A stretch of 64,000 nucleotides of DNA from Paraburkholderia sp. LEh10 (GTDB lineage Bacteria; Pseudomonadota; Gammaproteobacteria; Burkholderiales; Burkholderiaceae). The translations under genes were made by a program, and so were the position numbers. Positions 18,033-26,888 of the stretch are shown piece by piece. Numbering within the stretch: position 1 is the stretch's first letter; every line of letters starts with the position of its first letter. The notes below the pieces were generated by a model that did not search any database, had not been told where the DNA came from, and saw only the letters and a list, made by a program, of their open reading frames with translations. The stretch spans positions 80,201 through 144,200 of the forward strand of contig NZ_JAGIPX010000019.1 of NCBI RefSeq assembly GCF_017814945.1, in the 5' to 3' direction.

Positions 18033-18360
18033 GGGAACCTTGCTCAGTTGAGTGGACGGATCGCGTTGATCCGGGAGTGACGCCAGTACACCAAAGCGTA
18101 AAATCGGCCGATAGAACAAAAACGGCATCGACATGGGATAGCGACGCCAGTGCGCGCGCCGGGTGCGTTTATGCGCAACCCGGCGACGGAAAATCACAAG
18201 TCGCGGTGCGCGCAAGATCGCCGGATCGCCGACCGCGCGGGGTTGCACGCGCTTCGCATCTGCGAAGATAGATGTCGCAAAAGGACAAGCGGCAGGCATG
18301 CGAATCGGCGACGCTAGGGCTATCCCGCGCGCGCGTGCGCGTTTTGCTGCGCGCGCTGTT
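18033..18360. other. Intergenic region sdaA / GlxA-type regulator
   Basis: Divergent promoter region. It contains a stem-loop of about 26 bp (GCCGGGTGCG ... CGCAACCCGGC around 18159-18184) without a T-tract and an upstream ORF described separately. No other gene seen. Confidence 0.4.
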
Positions 18361-18538
18361 TCGTTCGTCGCTTTCATTCGTCGCTTTCGTTCGTCGCTTT
18401 CATTCGTCGCTTTCGTTCGTCGCTTTCGTTCGTCGCTTTCGTTCGTCGCTTTCGTTCGTCGCTTTCGTTCGTCGCTTTCGTTCGTCGTTTTCGTTCGTTG
18501 CCGGACCTTATGACGCTTGCTGCGCCATCGCGCCATGA
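18272..18538 (+). other. Possible upstream ORF (88 codons) ending at the regulator start
   Basis: Opens at an ATG at 18272 (MSQKDKRQACES), runs through the 13-bp tandem repeat as repeating SSLSFVAFVRRF blocks, and stops with TGA at 18536-18538, overlapping the ATG of the regulator (ATGA). A weak GAAGATAG lies ahead. It may be only a shadow of the repeat, but a 13-bp unit means that each gain or loss of a unit would change its frame and so its coupling to the regulator. Confidence 0.25.
18361..18503 (+). repeat. 13-bp tandem repeat, about 11 units
   Basis: Unit TCGTTCGTCGCTT repeated ten times plus a partial end. Units 2 and 4 have an A in place of the first G (TCATTCGTCGCTT); the last full unit ends GTTT. 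It lies 30 bp upstream of the regulator start and between divergent genes. Units are nearly identical, so copy-number variation by slippage is plausible. Confidence 0.95.
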
Positions 18539-19620
18539 CCATCGCTGATTCGCTACCGCTGACCTCCATCGATGCGCTGCCGAAAGAACGCATCCGCTTC
18601 GGCATCATCCTGCTGCCGAACTTCACGCTGACGGCGTTCTCGGGCTTCGTCGACATGCTGCGTCTGTCCGCCGACGAAGGCGACTACAGCAAGCCCGTGC
18701 GCTGCTGCTGGAGCGTGATCGGCGAGTCGCTAGCGCCCGTGCGCGCGAGTTGCGGCATCCAGATCACGCCCTGGCAGACATTCGCCGACGCCGAGCCGTT
18801 CGACTATGTCGTCGTCGTCGGCGGGCTGCTGCATTCGGGGCCGCAAGCAAGCGACGAGACCTTGCAGTTCATCCGCAACGCCGCGCGCTCGAATGCGACG
18901 CTGGTGGGCATCTGCACGGGCGTGTTCGCGTTGATGCGCGCGAGCGTGCTCGACGCGCACCGGATCTGCGTCAGCTGGTTTCACTACTGGGATTTCGTCG
19001 AGCGTTTTCCATCCGTGAATTCGGATGCGCTGGTGGCGGACCGGCTGTTCGTGATCGACCGGCGAAGGATCACATGTTCGGGTGGGCGCGCTTCCATCGA
19101 TGTGGCCGCGGCGATCTTGCTGAGGCACTTCGAGACGGCAACGGTGCAGAAGGCGCTGCGGATTTTGCTCGTCGGCGAAATGCAGAAAGGCAATGCGCCG
19201 CAGCCACATCCTCCCGGGCTCGAACCGGCGACGCATCCGAAGGTCAAGCGCGCGATCCTGCTGATGGAGCAGCATGTCGGACGGACGCTGCCGCTCGAGG
19301 AGCTGGCTTGCAAGCTCGATCTGTCGCCGCGTCAACTGGAGCGGTTGTTCAAGGCTGAAACGGGGAAGAGTCCGCAGGCGTTTGCCAAGCAGGTGCGATT
19401 GAGAACGGCGGCCTGGCTGCTGACGAGTTCGGACCGGACGGTCGCGGATATTGCTTCCAGTTGCGGCTTTTCCGATGCCTCGCACCTGGGGCGGGAGTTT
19501 CGCAAGGAGTTCGGGATGCCGCCCGTGATGTTTAGAGAGCAGCGCGGCGGCACGCCTGCCGAAGGTGATGCCGCCGTCGCATATGACGAGACGTTTCCGG
19601 GGCGGGTGGATGTGTTTTGA
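18535..19620 (+). CDS. GlxA/GbdR-type AraC family transcriptional regulator
   Basis: 361 aa. N-terminal DJ-1/PfpI-like domain (about 15-190; FGIILLPNFTLTAFSGFVDMLR, VGICTGVFAL) and C-terminal AraC double HTH (LPLEELACKLDLSPRQLERLF and VADIASSCGFSDASHLGREF). This is the architecture of GbdR, the glycine betaine/dimethylglycine-responsive activator of choline and sarcosine catabolism. Its position opposite sdaA-soxBDAG makes it the likely activator of that operon; the name is not certain from sequence alone. The start is the ATG in GCGCCATGACC, next to the 13-bp repeat; no good ribosome site. Confidence 0.85.
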   Translation: MTIADSLPLTSIDALPKERIRFGIILLPNFTLTAFSGFVDMLRLSADEGDYSKPVRCCWSVIGESLAPVRASCGIQITPWQTFADAEPFDYVVVVGGLLHSGPQASDETLQFIRNAARSNATLVGICTGVFALMRASVLDAHRICVSWFHYWDFVERFPSVNSDALVADRLFVIDRRRITCSGGRASIDVAAAILLRHFETATVQKALRILLVGEMQKGNAPQPHPPGLEPATHPKVKRAILLMEQHVGRTLPLEELACKLDLSPRQLERLFKAETGKSPQAFAKQVRLRTAAWLLTSSDRTVADIASSCGFSDASHLGREFRKEFGMPPVMFREQRGGTPAEGDAAVAYDETFPGRVDVF

Positions 19621-19726
19621 CGCGTGTGCCGGGCGTCGATTGCAACCGGCGTAAAAAAGGCGAAGAAGTCATCCTCTCCGCCTTTTCACGACCCGCTATG
19701 GGCCTCGCGACTGACGGCCGCCCGAC

Positions 19727-21211
19727 TTACGCATCCTCCGACCACCCCATATTGTCTCTCGCCATCATCGCCGTCGAAGCCCCCGGCCCGAAGGTCCCCG
19801 CCGTATAGGGACGCGGCTTGTCTCCGTTGCGCTTCCATCCTTCGATGATGGGATCGACCCATTTCCATGCCGCTTCCAGTTCATCGCGGCGCATGAAGTG
19901 CGTGAGCCTTCCACGCACGACGTCGATCAGCAGACGCTCATACGCTTCCGCGCGCCGGCTGGTGAATGCCTGCTCGAGATCGAGATTCAGATTCACCGGC
20001 AAGGTCCGCATGCCGCTGCCCGGCTCTTTTGCGAGCATCTGCAACTGGATCGACTCATTCGGCTGCAACTGGATCACCAGACGGTTGCCGCAATTGTGCG
20101 GCCCGCAAGGACTATTCGGCATGAGCGAAAACGGCAGATCCGCGAACTCGATCACGATCTCCGAGAGCTTCTTCGCCATCCGTTTGCCCGTGCGCAGATA
20201 GAACGGCACGTTCGCCCAGCGCCAGTTGTTGATATGCGCACGCAACGCGACGAAGGTTTCAGCGCGGCTATCGGGCGGCACGTTCGCCTCTTCCAGATAA
20301 CCCTTCACCGGCTCGCCCCCGACAGCGCCCGCCGTGTACTGCCCGCGCACCGTGTCGCGCACGATGTCCTCGGCCGTCATCGGGCGCAGCGAGCGCAGCA
20401 CCTTCAGCTTTTCGTCACGCACGGCGTCGGCGTCGAGCGATACGGGCGGCTCCATCGCGACGATGCACAGCAGTTGCAGCAAGTGGTTCTGCACCATGTC
20501 GCGCATCGCGCCCGTGTGATCGTAAAAGCCTGCACGCGTGCCCACGCCGACCGCCTCGGCGACCGTGATCTGCACGCAGCGGATATACGGCGCCTGCCAC
20601 AGCGGCCCGAAGATCGCGTTGCCGAAGCGCAGCACCATCAGGTTCTGAACCGTTTCCTTGCCGAGGTAATGGTCGATGCGGTAGATCTGGTGCTCGGAAA
20701 AATGCTTGCCGACGGAATCGTTGATCGCCTTCGCCGATGCCAGATCATGGCCGAGGGGCTTCTCGAGCACGACACGCGAATATTCGTCGAGCAGATTGTG
20801 CGTGGCGAGGTTCTCGCAGATCGTCGTGAACAGTTCCGGCGACGTCGACAGATAGAACACGCGCAGTGCGTCGGGACGCGATACTTCAGCGAGACGCGCG
20901 TAGTCGCCGGGCTGATCGACGTCGACGCGCACATATTCGAAGAGCGCGAGAAAACGGTCCCATGCGGACGAGTCGAATGAATTCGACTCGATGAATGGCC
21001 TGCTCTGCTCTTCCATCCATTTCAGATAGTCTTCGCGCTGCCAATCGCGGCGGCCGATCGCGAGGATGCGCGTATCGGCGGGCAGATTGCCGTGCGTGTG
21101 CGCCATATACAGCGCGGGCAGCAGCTTGCGGGCTGACAGGTCGCCGGCGCCACCGAAGATGATCATGTCGAGCGGGCGGTCCGGCGAAGCAGGTGCGGTG
21201 GAAGTCGTCAT
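19727..21211 (-). CDS. zwf: Glucose-6-phosphate 1-dehydrogenase
   Basis: 494 aa. MIIFGGAGDLSARKLLPALY (NADP-binding GxxGDLA-type loop) and the substrate signature RIDHYLGKETVQN are both present with the catalytic His/Lys. It oxidises glucose-6-phosphate to 6-phosphogluconolactone, the entry to the Entner-Doudoroff and pentose phosphate routes. No edd, pgl or hexR neighbours are seen here, so it is an isolated copy. Start MTTSTAP at 21211; the 16 extra upstream codons are not family-like. Confidence 0.95.
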   Translation of the reverse strand: MTTSTAPASPDRPLDMIIFGGAGDLSARKLLPALYMAHTHGNLPADTRILAIGRRDWQREDYLKWMEEQSRPFIESNSFDSSAWDRFLALFEYVRVDVDQPGDYARLAEVSRPDALRVFYLSTSPELFTTICENLATHNLLDEYSRVVLEKPLGHDLASAKAINDSVGKHFSEHQIYRIDHYLGKETVQNLMVLRFGNAIFGPLWQAPYIRCVQITVAEAVGVGTRAGFYDHTGAMRDMVQNHLLQLLCIVAMEPPVSLDADAVRDEKLKVLRSLRPMTAEDIVRDTVRGQYTAGAVGGEPVKGYLEEANVPPDSRAETFVALRAHINNWRWANVPFYLRTGKRMAKKLSEIVIEFADLPFSLMPNSPCGPHNCGNRLVIQLQPNESIQLQMLAKEPGSGMRTLPVNLNLDLEQAFTSRRAEAYERLLIDVVRGRLTHFMRRDELEAAWKWVDPIIEGWKRNGDKPRPYTAGTFGPGASTAMMARDNMGWSEDA

Positions 21212-21439
21212 AGCGCGGTCGGAAAAATGAACTGCTGGGAAAAACGCAAGCCAGTCCATGCCGCCCGTTCAGGCAGCGCTTACAGCGGACATGTCTGCGC
21301 GAGACAACTATGTTGCAACGTTTTCGGATTGTTTGCACGCGTGCTCGCGTGACACGGCACGGACGTTCGTTCCCCTTGTGCCGTGCACTACGCGGAGCAA
21401 GGCAACGTCATCGGCAGCCGCGCATGCCGATGACGATGC

Positions 21440-22357
21440 TCAGCCCGCGCCCAACGCCGCGCGCGCGACGCGCCCCGCCGCCAGATCCCACGCCGCGCAG
21501 CCGACCGTCTTGAAGACGACGGGCTGGTCGAACGAAGGCGGTTTCGCGAGCGCGTCCTTGATGCCCGTCACCGTCGACCAGTCGATCCCCGCCTGAATGA
21601 AGTCGCCTGCCTCGTGTTTCGCGCCCGCCAGATCGTCGACGTACAGCGCGCTGCCCGTGAGCGTGCGCGCGCCGATCTCGCACATCTGCGGCGTGAACGC
21701 GCCGACGCCGATCACGAGCCGCTGCGCGCGCGGCGCTTCGTCGTAGACGGCCTGGCGGCTCGTCGTCAGCGCGATGACGACGTCGACGGAATCGGGCGTC
21801 GCTGCGCCGGCAAGCGGCTGCAGATCGCGTGCCTTGCCGCGCTGCGCGTCGCAGAACGCCTGCGCGCGCGCCGCCGAGGTGCCGCGCACGCGCACGCGCG
21901 CGTCCGGATACAGCTCGCCGATCGCCTGCAAGTGGTTCGCAGCCTGCGTGCCCGTGCCGATCAGCAGAATGTCCTTCGGCGCGGTGCGGGACAGCGTCTC
22001 GATGCCGAGCATCGTCATCGCGGCCGTGCGGCGCCCCGTGACGGTCGGGCCGTCGAGGATGAACAATGTCTTGCCGGTATCGGCGTCGAATGCCATCACC
22101 TGGCCGTGGATCGTCGGCAGCGCGCGCTCGCCGTTGCGCGGGCACACGTTGACGAGCTTGTGGATCGCGAGGTCGGATGCCGCTGCGGGCATCGACAGCA
22201 TGATGCCGTTGTCGTTCAGCGGCACCACCAGCCGCTCGGGGCTCGCGACGCGCCCAGCCGCGTAATCGGCGGCGGCTGTCTTCAGCGCGTCGGCGAGCGC
22301 GCGAAACGGAATCAGGCCCGCCGTCCCGGCGGCGTCGAAAATCGGCGTGCTGCTCAT
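21440..22357 (-). CDS. lhpI: Delta1-pyrroline-2-carboxylate reductase (ornithine cyclodeaminase fold)
   Basis: 305 aa of the ornithine cyclodeaminase/mu-crystallin family. NAD(P)-binding ILLIGTGTQAANHLQAI (about 130-146), and GVGAFTPQMCEIG are typical. Next to the trans-3-hydroxyproline dehydratase gene, 24 bp downstream of it, so the substrate is almost surely delta1-pyrroline-2-carboxylate, reduced to L-proline (LhpI/Pyr2C reductase role). GGGAG lies before the ATG. Alternative: a true ornithine cyclodeaminase, less likely in this context. Confidence 0.82.
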   Translation of the reverse strand: MSSTPIFDAAGTAGLIPFRALADALKTAAADYAAGRVASPERLVVPLNDNGIMLSMPAAASDLAIHKLVNVCPRNGERALPTIHGQVMAFDADTGKTLFILDGPTVTGRRTAAMTMLGIETLSRTAPKDILLIGTGTQAANHLQAIGELYPDARVRVRGTSAARAQAFCDAQRGKARDLQPLAGAATPDSVDVVIALTTSRQAVYDEAPRAQRLVIGVGAFTPQMCEIGARTLTGSALYVDDLAGAKHEAGDFIQAGIDWSTVTGIKDALAKPPSFDQPVVFKTVGCAAWDLAAGRVARAALGAG

Positions 22358-22381
22358 GTCGATACTTTCTCCCTTGCGCGT

Positions 22382-23389
22382 TCAGCGCACCAGAAAACCA
22401 TATGTCAGCGGATCGCGCTCATCGACGATCCAGTTCGCAAAACCGCAGATATGCGCGTCGCCTTCGATCTCGGGAATGACGGCATCGAAGCCGTCGAGCT
22501 TCGTTTCCGACAGCACGCGTGCGCGAAACACGGTGCCGATGATCGACTCGTTGACGAGCGTCTCGTGCCTGCCCAACTGGCCGCGCAGATACAGTTGCGC
22601 GACGCGCCCCGCCGTGCCCGAGCCCGTCGGCGACCGATCCACTTCGCGATCGGCGAACACGCAGCAGTTGGCCTGCGTCGAGCCCGCGTGACGCGGCGCG
22701 TTGTCGATGATCGTGCCGTAGATGTGATTGATCTCGGGGATCTGCGGATGCTGGACCTTGAAGGCCTTGTTGGCCGCGCGCTTCACTTCGGCGCCGAACT
22801 GGATCAGCCGGTCCACCTGCGCCTCGCGCACTTCGAGCCCGAACGGCTCGCCCGACGTGTAGAAGTAAAACGCTCCGCCGAACGCGATGTCGCCGCGCAC
22901 GGTGCCGAAGCCCGGCGTCTCGACGCTCACGTCGCGCTGCCAGATGAACGACGGCACGTTGACGAAGCGCACGCCGCCCGCGTGATCGCCGTCCCACTTG
23001 ACGAACGCCTCGATGAAGCCGCACGGCGCATCGATGCCGACGCGCGTCTCGGGCTCCATGCGCTCGACCCAGCCGAGCGCGACGGCCGCCGTCGCTAGCG
23101 CAATGACGCCATGTCCGCAGTGATCGCTATAGCCTTCGTTGTGAACGAAGATGATGCCGAAGTCGGCCGCTTCCGTGACGGGGTCCGTCAGGTAGCCGCC
23201 GTACATGTCGGCATGCCCACGCGGCTCCAGCATCAGCGCGCGCCGCAGATGATCAGCGTGCTCCTTGAGCCAGGCGCGCCGCTCGACTATGGTCTTGCCG
23301 GGAATCTTCGGCAGCCCGCTCGTGACGATGCGAAACGGCTCGCCGCCCGTGTGCACTTCGACTGTGCTGATGACGCGGTTCAGCTTCAT
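22382..23389 (-). CDS. lhpH: Trans-3-hydroxy-L-proline dehydratase (proline racemase family)
   Basis: 335 aa proline racemase-fold protein. The first catalytic residue is Cys91 in SDHCGHGVIA. The second, a Cys in racemases and 4-hydroxyproline epimerases, is Thr255 in DRSPTGSGTAGR. The Cys/Thr pair is the known mark of trans-3-hydroxy-L-proline dehydratases. The product, delta1-pyrroline-2-carboxylate, would go to the adjacent reductase. No strong ribosome site upstream of the ATG. No 4-hydroxyproline genes in the window. Confidence 0.88.
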   Translation of the reverse strand: MKLNRVISTVEVHTGGEPFRIVTSGLPKIPGKTIVERRAWLKEHADHLRRALMLEPRGHADMYGGYLTDPVTEAADFGIIFVHNEGYSDHCGHGVIALATAAVALGWVERMEPETRVGIDAPCGFIEAFVKWDGDHAGGVRFVNVPSFIWQRDVSVETPGFGTVRGDIAFGGAFYFYTSGEPFGLEVREAQVDRLIQFGAEVKRAANKAFKVQHPQIPEINHIYGTIIDNAPRHAGSTQANCCVFADREVDRSPTGSGTAGRVAQLYLRGQLGRHETLVNESIIGTVFRARVLSETKLDGFDAVIPEIEGDAHICGFANWIVDERDPLTYGFLVR

Positions 23390-24152
23390 GATGTGAGCGC
23401 GCCGCGCGCGGGGGTTTGGGTTTGGGTTGTGTTGATGTCGAACATGCTGTTTGTCTCGCTCCTGCGGTTGGCGCTTTGGCGCCGCTTTCCGGTCATTTTG
23501 CCATGCGGTTTATTTTGCCCTTGCGTTGGGCGGGCATCCGCTATGCGGCTTGTTTTTGCCGCTATCGCGGGCATCCGCGCTTGCGATCGTGTTTTGCGGC
23601 TATCGCGGGCATCCGCAGGCGTTGCCCCTGTGCGGGGCGGCACCTTACTAATGAGATGGTCAGCCGGACCGAGATGGCCCTGCGCTGACCGGGCCATCTC
23701 CTTTTCCGGAGGGAAACCGGAAAGCGCGTGCGCAACGCGGCGGCGCACCGGTATAGAGGGTCTGCATCTTCTCAGGCTCGCATCCGCGCAGCAACCCGCT
23801 CAGAAATCGTCGGCCCGGCGTCCGCGTGAAACGCGATGGCATGCGTCGAAAGGCCCGTAATGCACGTAATGTTATGCATCTTGCATAGGTTTCACCGCTA
23901 GAATAGACAAATTCGACACGAATCGACGCTGCCCTGGTTCGCGCGGGCGGTCGAACTCATTAGAATCAGCGGTTCGTCGAGAGGCTCGATCATGCGGACA
24001 CGGCGCGACACCAGGCGCGCCCGAAGTCTTGCGGTGCAGTTCCTTCCGCAAGGGCAGCACGCCCACCCGGCGTGCCGCGTGGCACCGCGCATCGCGCAAT
24101 CGCCACGACGCCCCGTCATACACAACTATTTATACCGACCGAAACTTCGCGC
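23390..24152. other. Intergenic region with partial repeat copy and a hairpin
   Basis: About 760 bp without a supported gene. It contains repeat copy C (23510-23650) and a stem-loop with 10-bp arms (GAGATGGCCC at 23671-23680, GGGCCATCTC at 23691-23700) followed by CTTTTCC, which could act as a plus-strand terminator. The rest should carry the promoter of the response regulator gene at 24153. Confidence 0.45.
23510..23650 (+). repeat. Dispersed intergenic repeat, partial copy C
   Basis: Three units with the core GCTATCGCGGGCATCCGC, then GGCGTTGCCCCTGTGCGGGGCGGCACC as in copies A and B. It then breaks off exactly where the long palindrome begins in the other copies. Confidence 0.8.
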
Positions 24153-25007
24153 ATGTCCAACGAAGCCACCTCAACCGACTCGCTCGCCGTCGCCGAACGC
24201 GTGCGCGAGTTGATGAGCCGTCACGGCATCGGCAAGCGTCAGCAAACCAGCGAGCTTTGCCGGATCCTCGATTTGAGTTTTTCGCAGGGCCACCGCAAGC
24301 TGCGCGGCAACAGCCCGTGGACGCTCTCGCAGATCAAGAAGGTCGCCGAGGTCTTCGGCGAACCGGCCGCGCAGCTGTTCGGCGCTCAGACGCTCGACCC
24401 CGGCATGGTCGGCGCCACCGCGCAGGAAGCCGTGTTCGCGATCGGCTCGATCGAACTGGCGTGCACCGCCTGGATCGGCGCGCCGATCGAAGCGGGCGCC
24501 CGGCCGGAATTCATCGCGTGGTCGAAGTTCGACCAGTGGCGCGTCGTGCGTCACGACGGCGCGCTCTATCAGAACGCGCACGAAGTCCACAAGATCGAGA
24601 TCTACCCGCGCCGCGCCGAAACCGACAAGCCGCTGATCGCCGTCGTCGACGACGACCAGGCGTCCGCCGACAACCTGCGTGACTACCTGGAGCGCAGCGG
24701 CTTCGCGGCCGTCGCGATCTATGGCCTCACAGCCTTCGCCGAGACGCTGCAGACCCAGGTGTTCGACGGCGTCGTGATCGACTGGCTGTTCGGTCCGCAG
24801 ACGTCGGCGGAAGCGATCCGCGCGGTGCGCGCGTCGGAAAACCCGGACGCGCCCATTTTCGTGCTGACGGGCGAACTGCTGACAGGCAAGGCGAGCGAAT
24901 CGGAAATCAGCGACATCGTGCGCAACTACGACGTCGCCTGTTACGAGAAGCCGGCGCGCATGGCGATCCTCGTCGCCGATCTGTCCAAACGTCTGAGCCG
25001 GGTCTAG
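24153..25007 (+). CDS. BetR-domain HTH protein with C-terminal receiver domain
   Basis: 284 aa. N-terminal BetR-type helix-turn-helix (about 11-75: LMSRHGIGKRQQTSELCRIL, then WTLSQIKKVAEVFGEP), a middle region of unknown fold, then a receiver domain from 160 with acidic pocket Asp166-168, phospho-acceptor Asp210 (VVIDWLFG), Thr239 and Lys266 (YEKPA). DNA-binding domain first and receiver last is the reverse of ordinary response regulators. It converges on the hybrid kinase gene (37 bp between stops), its probable partner. The family is named for BetR of Sinorhizobium; target genes here are unknown. Confidence 0.8.
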   Translation: MSNEATSTDSLAVAERVRELMSRHGIGKRQQTSELCRILDLSFSQGHRKLRGNSPWTLSQIKKVAEVFGEPAAQLFGAQTLDPGMVGATAQEAVFAIGSIELACTAWIGAPIEAGARPEFIAWSKFDQWRVVRHDGALYQNAHEVHKIEIYPRRAETDKPLIAVVDDDQASADNLRDYLERSGFAAVAIYGLTAFAETLQTQVFDGVVIDWLFGPQTSAEAIRAVRASENPDAPIFVLTGELLTGKASESEISDIVRNYDVACYEKPARMAILVADLSKRLSRV

Positions 25008-25043
25008 CGGCAAGCGGGCGGCCCCCTTCCCCGGAGGAGCGCA

Positions 25044-26888
25044 TCAGCCCTCCACCGACGCCCCGTGCCGCGCCGCCAGCGCGCGCTGCACGGCGTCGCG
25101 CAGCACCTCGTAGTGGACGGGCTTCGTCAGGCTGTCGAAGAACGCGTCGGCGTCCGCGCGCGTCTGCGTATCGGGCGCGTACGCGCTCACGGCGATCACG
25201 GGCGTGCGCGGGAGCGCGCCCGGCTTCTGCGCGTATTCGGCCATGAACGCATAGCCATCCTTGTCAGGCATGTGCAAATCGAGCAGCACCAGATCGCAAT
25301 GCGACGCGGCGAGCCATGCGTGCGCGTCGTCGGCATTGGCGACGGCGGCCGCGTCGCATCCCATGTGTTCGAGCATCTCGCACAGCGATTCGCGGATCAG
25401 CTGGTTGTCGTCGACGATCAGCACCTGCGGGCGGCCCTCGGCTTGCGCCGGATGCGGCGCGGCCGTCGTCGCGGCGGGCGCGGCGACCGACGTCACGGGA
25501 ATCGTCACCGTGAAGCGCGTGCCCTCGCCCACCTCGCTTTCCACGCCGATCGTCCCATTGAACAGTTCGACGAGCCCTTGCACGATCGCGAGCCCCATGC
25601 CCGCCCCCTCGAAGCGCCGCGTGCGCGATGCATCGAGTTGCGTGAACTCCTCGAAGATCAGCGGAATCTGCGCGTGCGGCACGCCCGCGCCCGTGTCGGT
25701 GACGACGATGGCGAGCGCGTCGTCGCGCTGGTCGAAGCGCAGCGTGACCGTGCCCCGCTCGGTGTAGCGGATCGCGTTGGTCACGAGGTTGTTGACGATC
25801 TGCCGGATGCGATGCGGATCGGAATCGACGAGCCCCACGCGCCCGCTCGCGCAGCCTTCGAACGCGAGACCCTTCGCGCGCGCGGCCGGCTCGTTCTCGT
25901 CGACGATCGACACCAGCAGCTCGCGCGGATCGAAATGCTCGTTGCGCAGTTCGAGCTTGCCGGCCCCGAGGCGCGCGTAGTCGGTCAGGTCCTTCATCTG
26001 CGCTTCGAGATGCCGCGCGGCCGTGTCGAGCCGCTGGATCACCTTGCGGTCCGCCTCGGAGTGGAAGTTGAAGCCGAGCAGCTCGATCGACGACACGATT
26101 GCATGCAGCGGCGTGCGCAATTCATGGCTGATCATGCCGAGGAACGCATCTTTCGCGAGGCTCGCCTCGCGCGCAGCGCGGCTTGCCTGATGCTCGGCTT
26201 CGAGCGCGGCGCGCTGCTGCAGGATCAGGTTGGTGCGGCGCCGGCCGTTCATCACGAGCAGCACGGTCGCCGCCGCAGACAGCAACAGCAGCACGAGGCC
26301 GCCCGCGAACAGCATCCGGCGCTTGGCGATGAAGTCGGAATTCAGCGCCTCGCGGTCCTGCATGTCGACGTAGCGGCGGCTCAGCGCGAGGTCGTTCACT
26401 TCCTTCCAGTGCTTGCGCAGCTCCTCGACCATCTGCGATGCGAGCGCCGGGTTGTCCGGCAACGCTTCGAGGGAAGGCGCCATCGCGCGCAGCATGCCGG
26501 AGAGCCGCGCGATCTCCTCCTGCTGGCGCTGGACGGCCTCCGCCTGTGTGGCGAGGCGCTGCGTCGAGCCCGCCATTACGCGCAGCTTCGACTGCAGCAC
26601 CTGGAAATGCAGCGTGAGCCGTTGATAATCGGAATCGGCGCCCGTCTGGTACTGCAGCAACTGGCTTTCGAGCCGCGCGTAGGCGATCTGCAGCTGCGCG
26701 GCGTCCCAGTAGAAGCCGTCATAGGTGCCCGTCAGCTGCTGGGTCGCGCGAGGGTTGAGAAGCGCCGAGTAAAGCAGATAGCTGATCGCCGCGGTCGGCG
26801 CCGCGAGCGCCGCGATCCAGATGACGACGAGTACGACGCGGCGCAGCGGGCGCCTTCCTATTTGACGATGAGAGCCTTGATCTGCCAT
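25044..26888 (-). CDS. Hybrid sensor histidine kinase with C-terminal receiver
   Basis: 614 aa. Two membrane helices (near 15-40 and 165-190) bracket a periplasmic sensor part; then HisKA with SHELRTPLHAIVSS, HATPase with the N box in IVNNLVTNAIRYT and a G box (DTGAGVP), then a receiver with phospho-Asp in LVLLDLHMPDKDG. The start is uncertain: the ATG at 26888 overlaps the upstream gene by 31 bp, while AGGAAGG right after that gene's stop would favour a CTG start near 26845. It probably phosphorylates the BetR-receiver protein encoded opposite. Confidence 0.87.
   Translation of the reverse strand: MADQGSHRQIGRRPLRRVVLVVIWIAALAAPTAAISYLLYSALLNPRATQQLTGTYDGFYWDAAQLQIAYARLESQLLQYQTGADSDYQRLTLHFQVLQSKLRVMAGSTQRLATQAEAVQRQQEEIARLSGMLRAMAPSLEALPDNPALASQMVEELRKHWKEVNDLALSRRYVDMQDREALNSDFIAKRRMLFAGGLVLLLLSAAATVLLVMNGRRRTNLILQQRAALEAEHQASRAAREASLAKDAFLGMISHELRTPLHAIVSSIELLGFNFHSEADRKVIQRLDTAARHLEAQMKDLTDYARLGAGKLELRNEHFDPRELLVSIVDENEPAARAKGLAFEGCASGRVGLVDSDPHRIRQIVNNLVTNAIRYTERGTVTLRFDQRDDALAIVVTDTGAGVPHAQIPLIFEEFTQLDASRTRRFEGAGMGLAIVQGLVELFNGTIGVESEVGEGTRFTVTIPVTSVAAPAATTAAPHPAQAEGRPQVLIVDDNQLIRESLCEMLEHMGCDAAAVANADDAHAWLAASHCDLVLLDLHMPDKDGYAFMAEYAQKPGALPRTPVIAVSAYAPDTQTRADADAFFDSLTKPVHYEVLRDAVQRALAARHGASVEG

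Noticed and set aside
18159..18184. Stem-loop before sdaA as riboswitch or terminator
   Set aside because: No T-tract on either strand and no similarity to a glycine riboswitch core that I can see.
18361..18503. Tandem repeat as a CRISPR array
   Set aside because: Unit of 13 bp with no spacers; a simple tandem repeat.
16644..18656. 670-codon version of sdaA with repeats at its N-terminus
   Set aside because: The extra part reads the 13-bp repeat as KATNESDERKRR blocks; the family start and ribosome site are at 18032.
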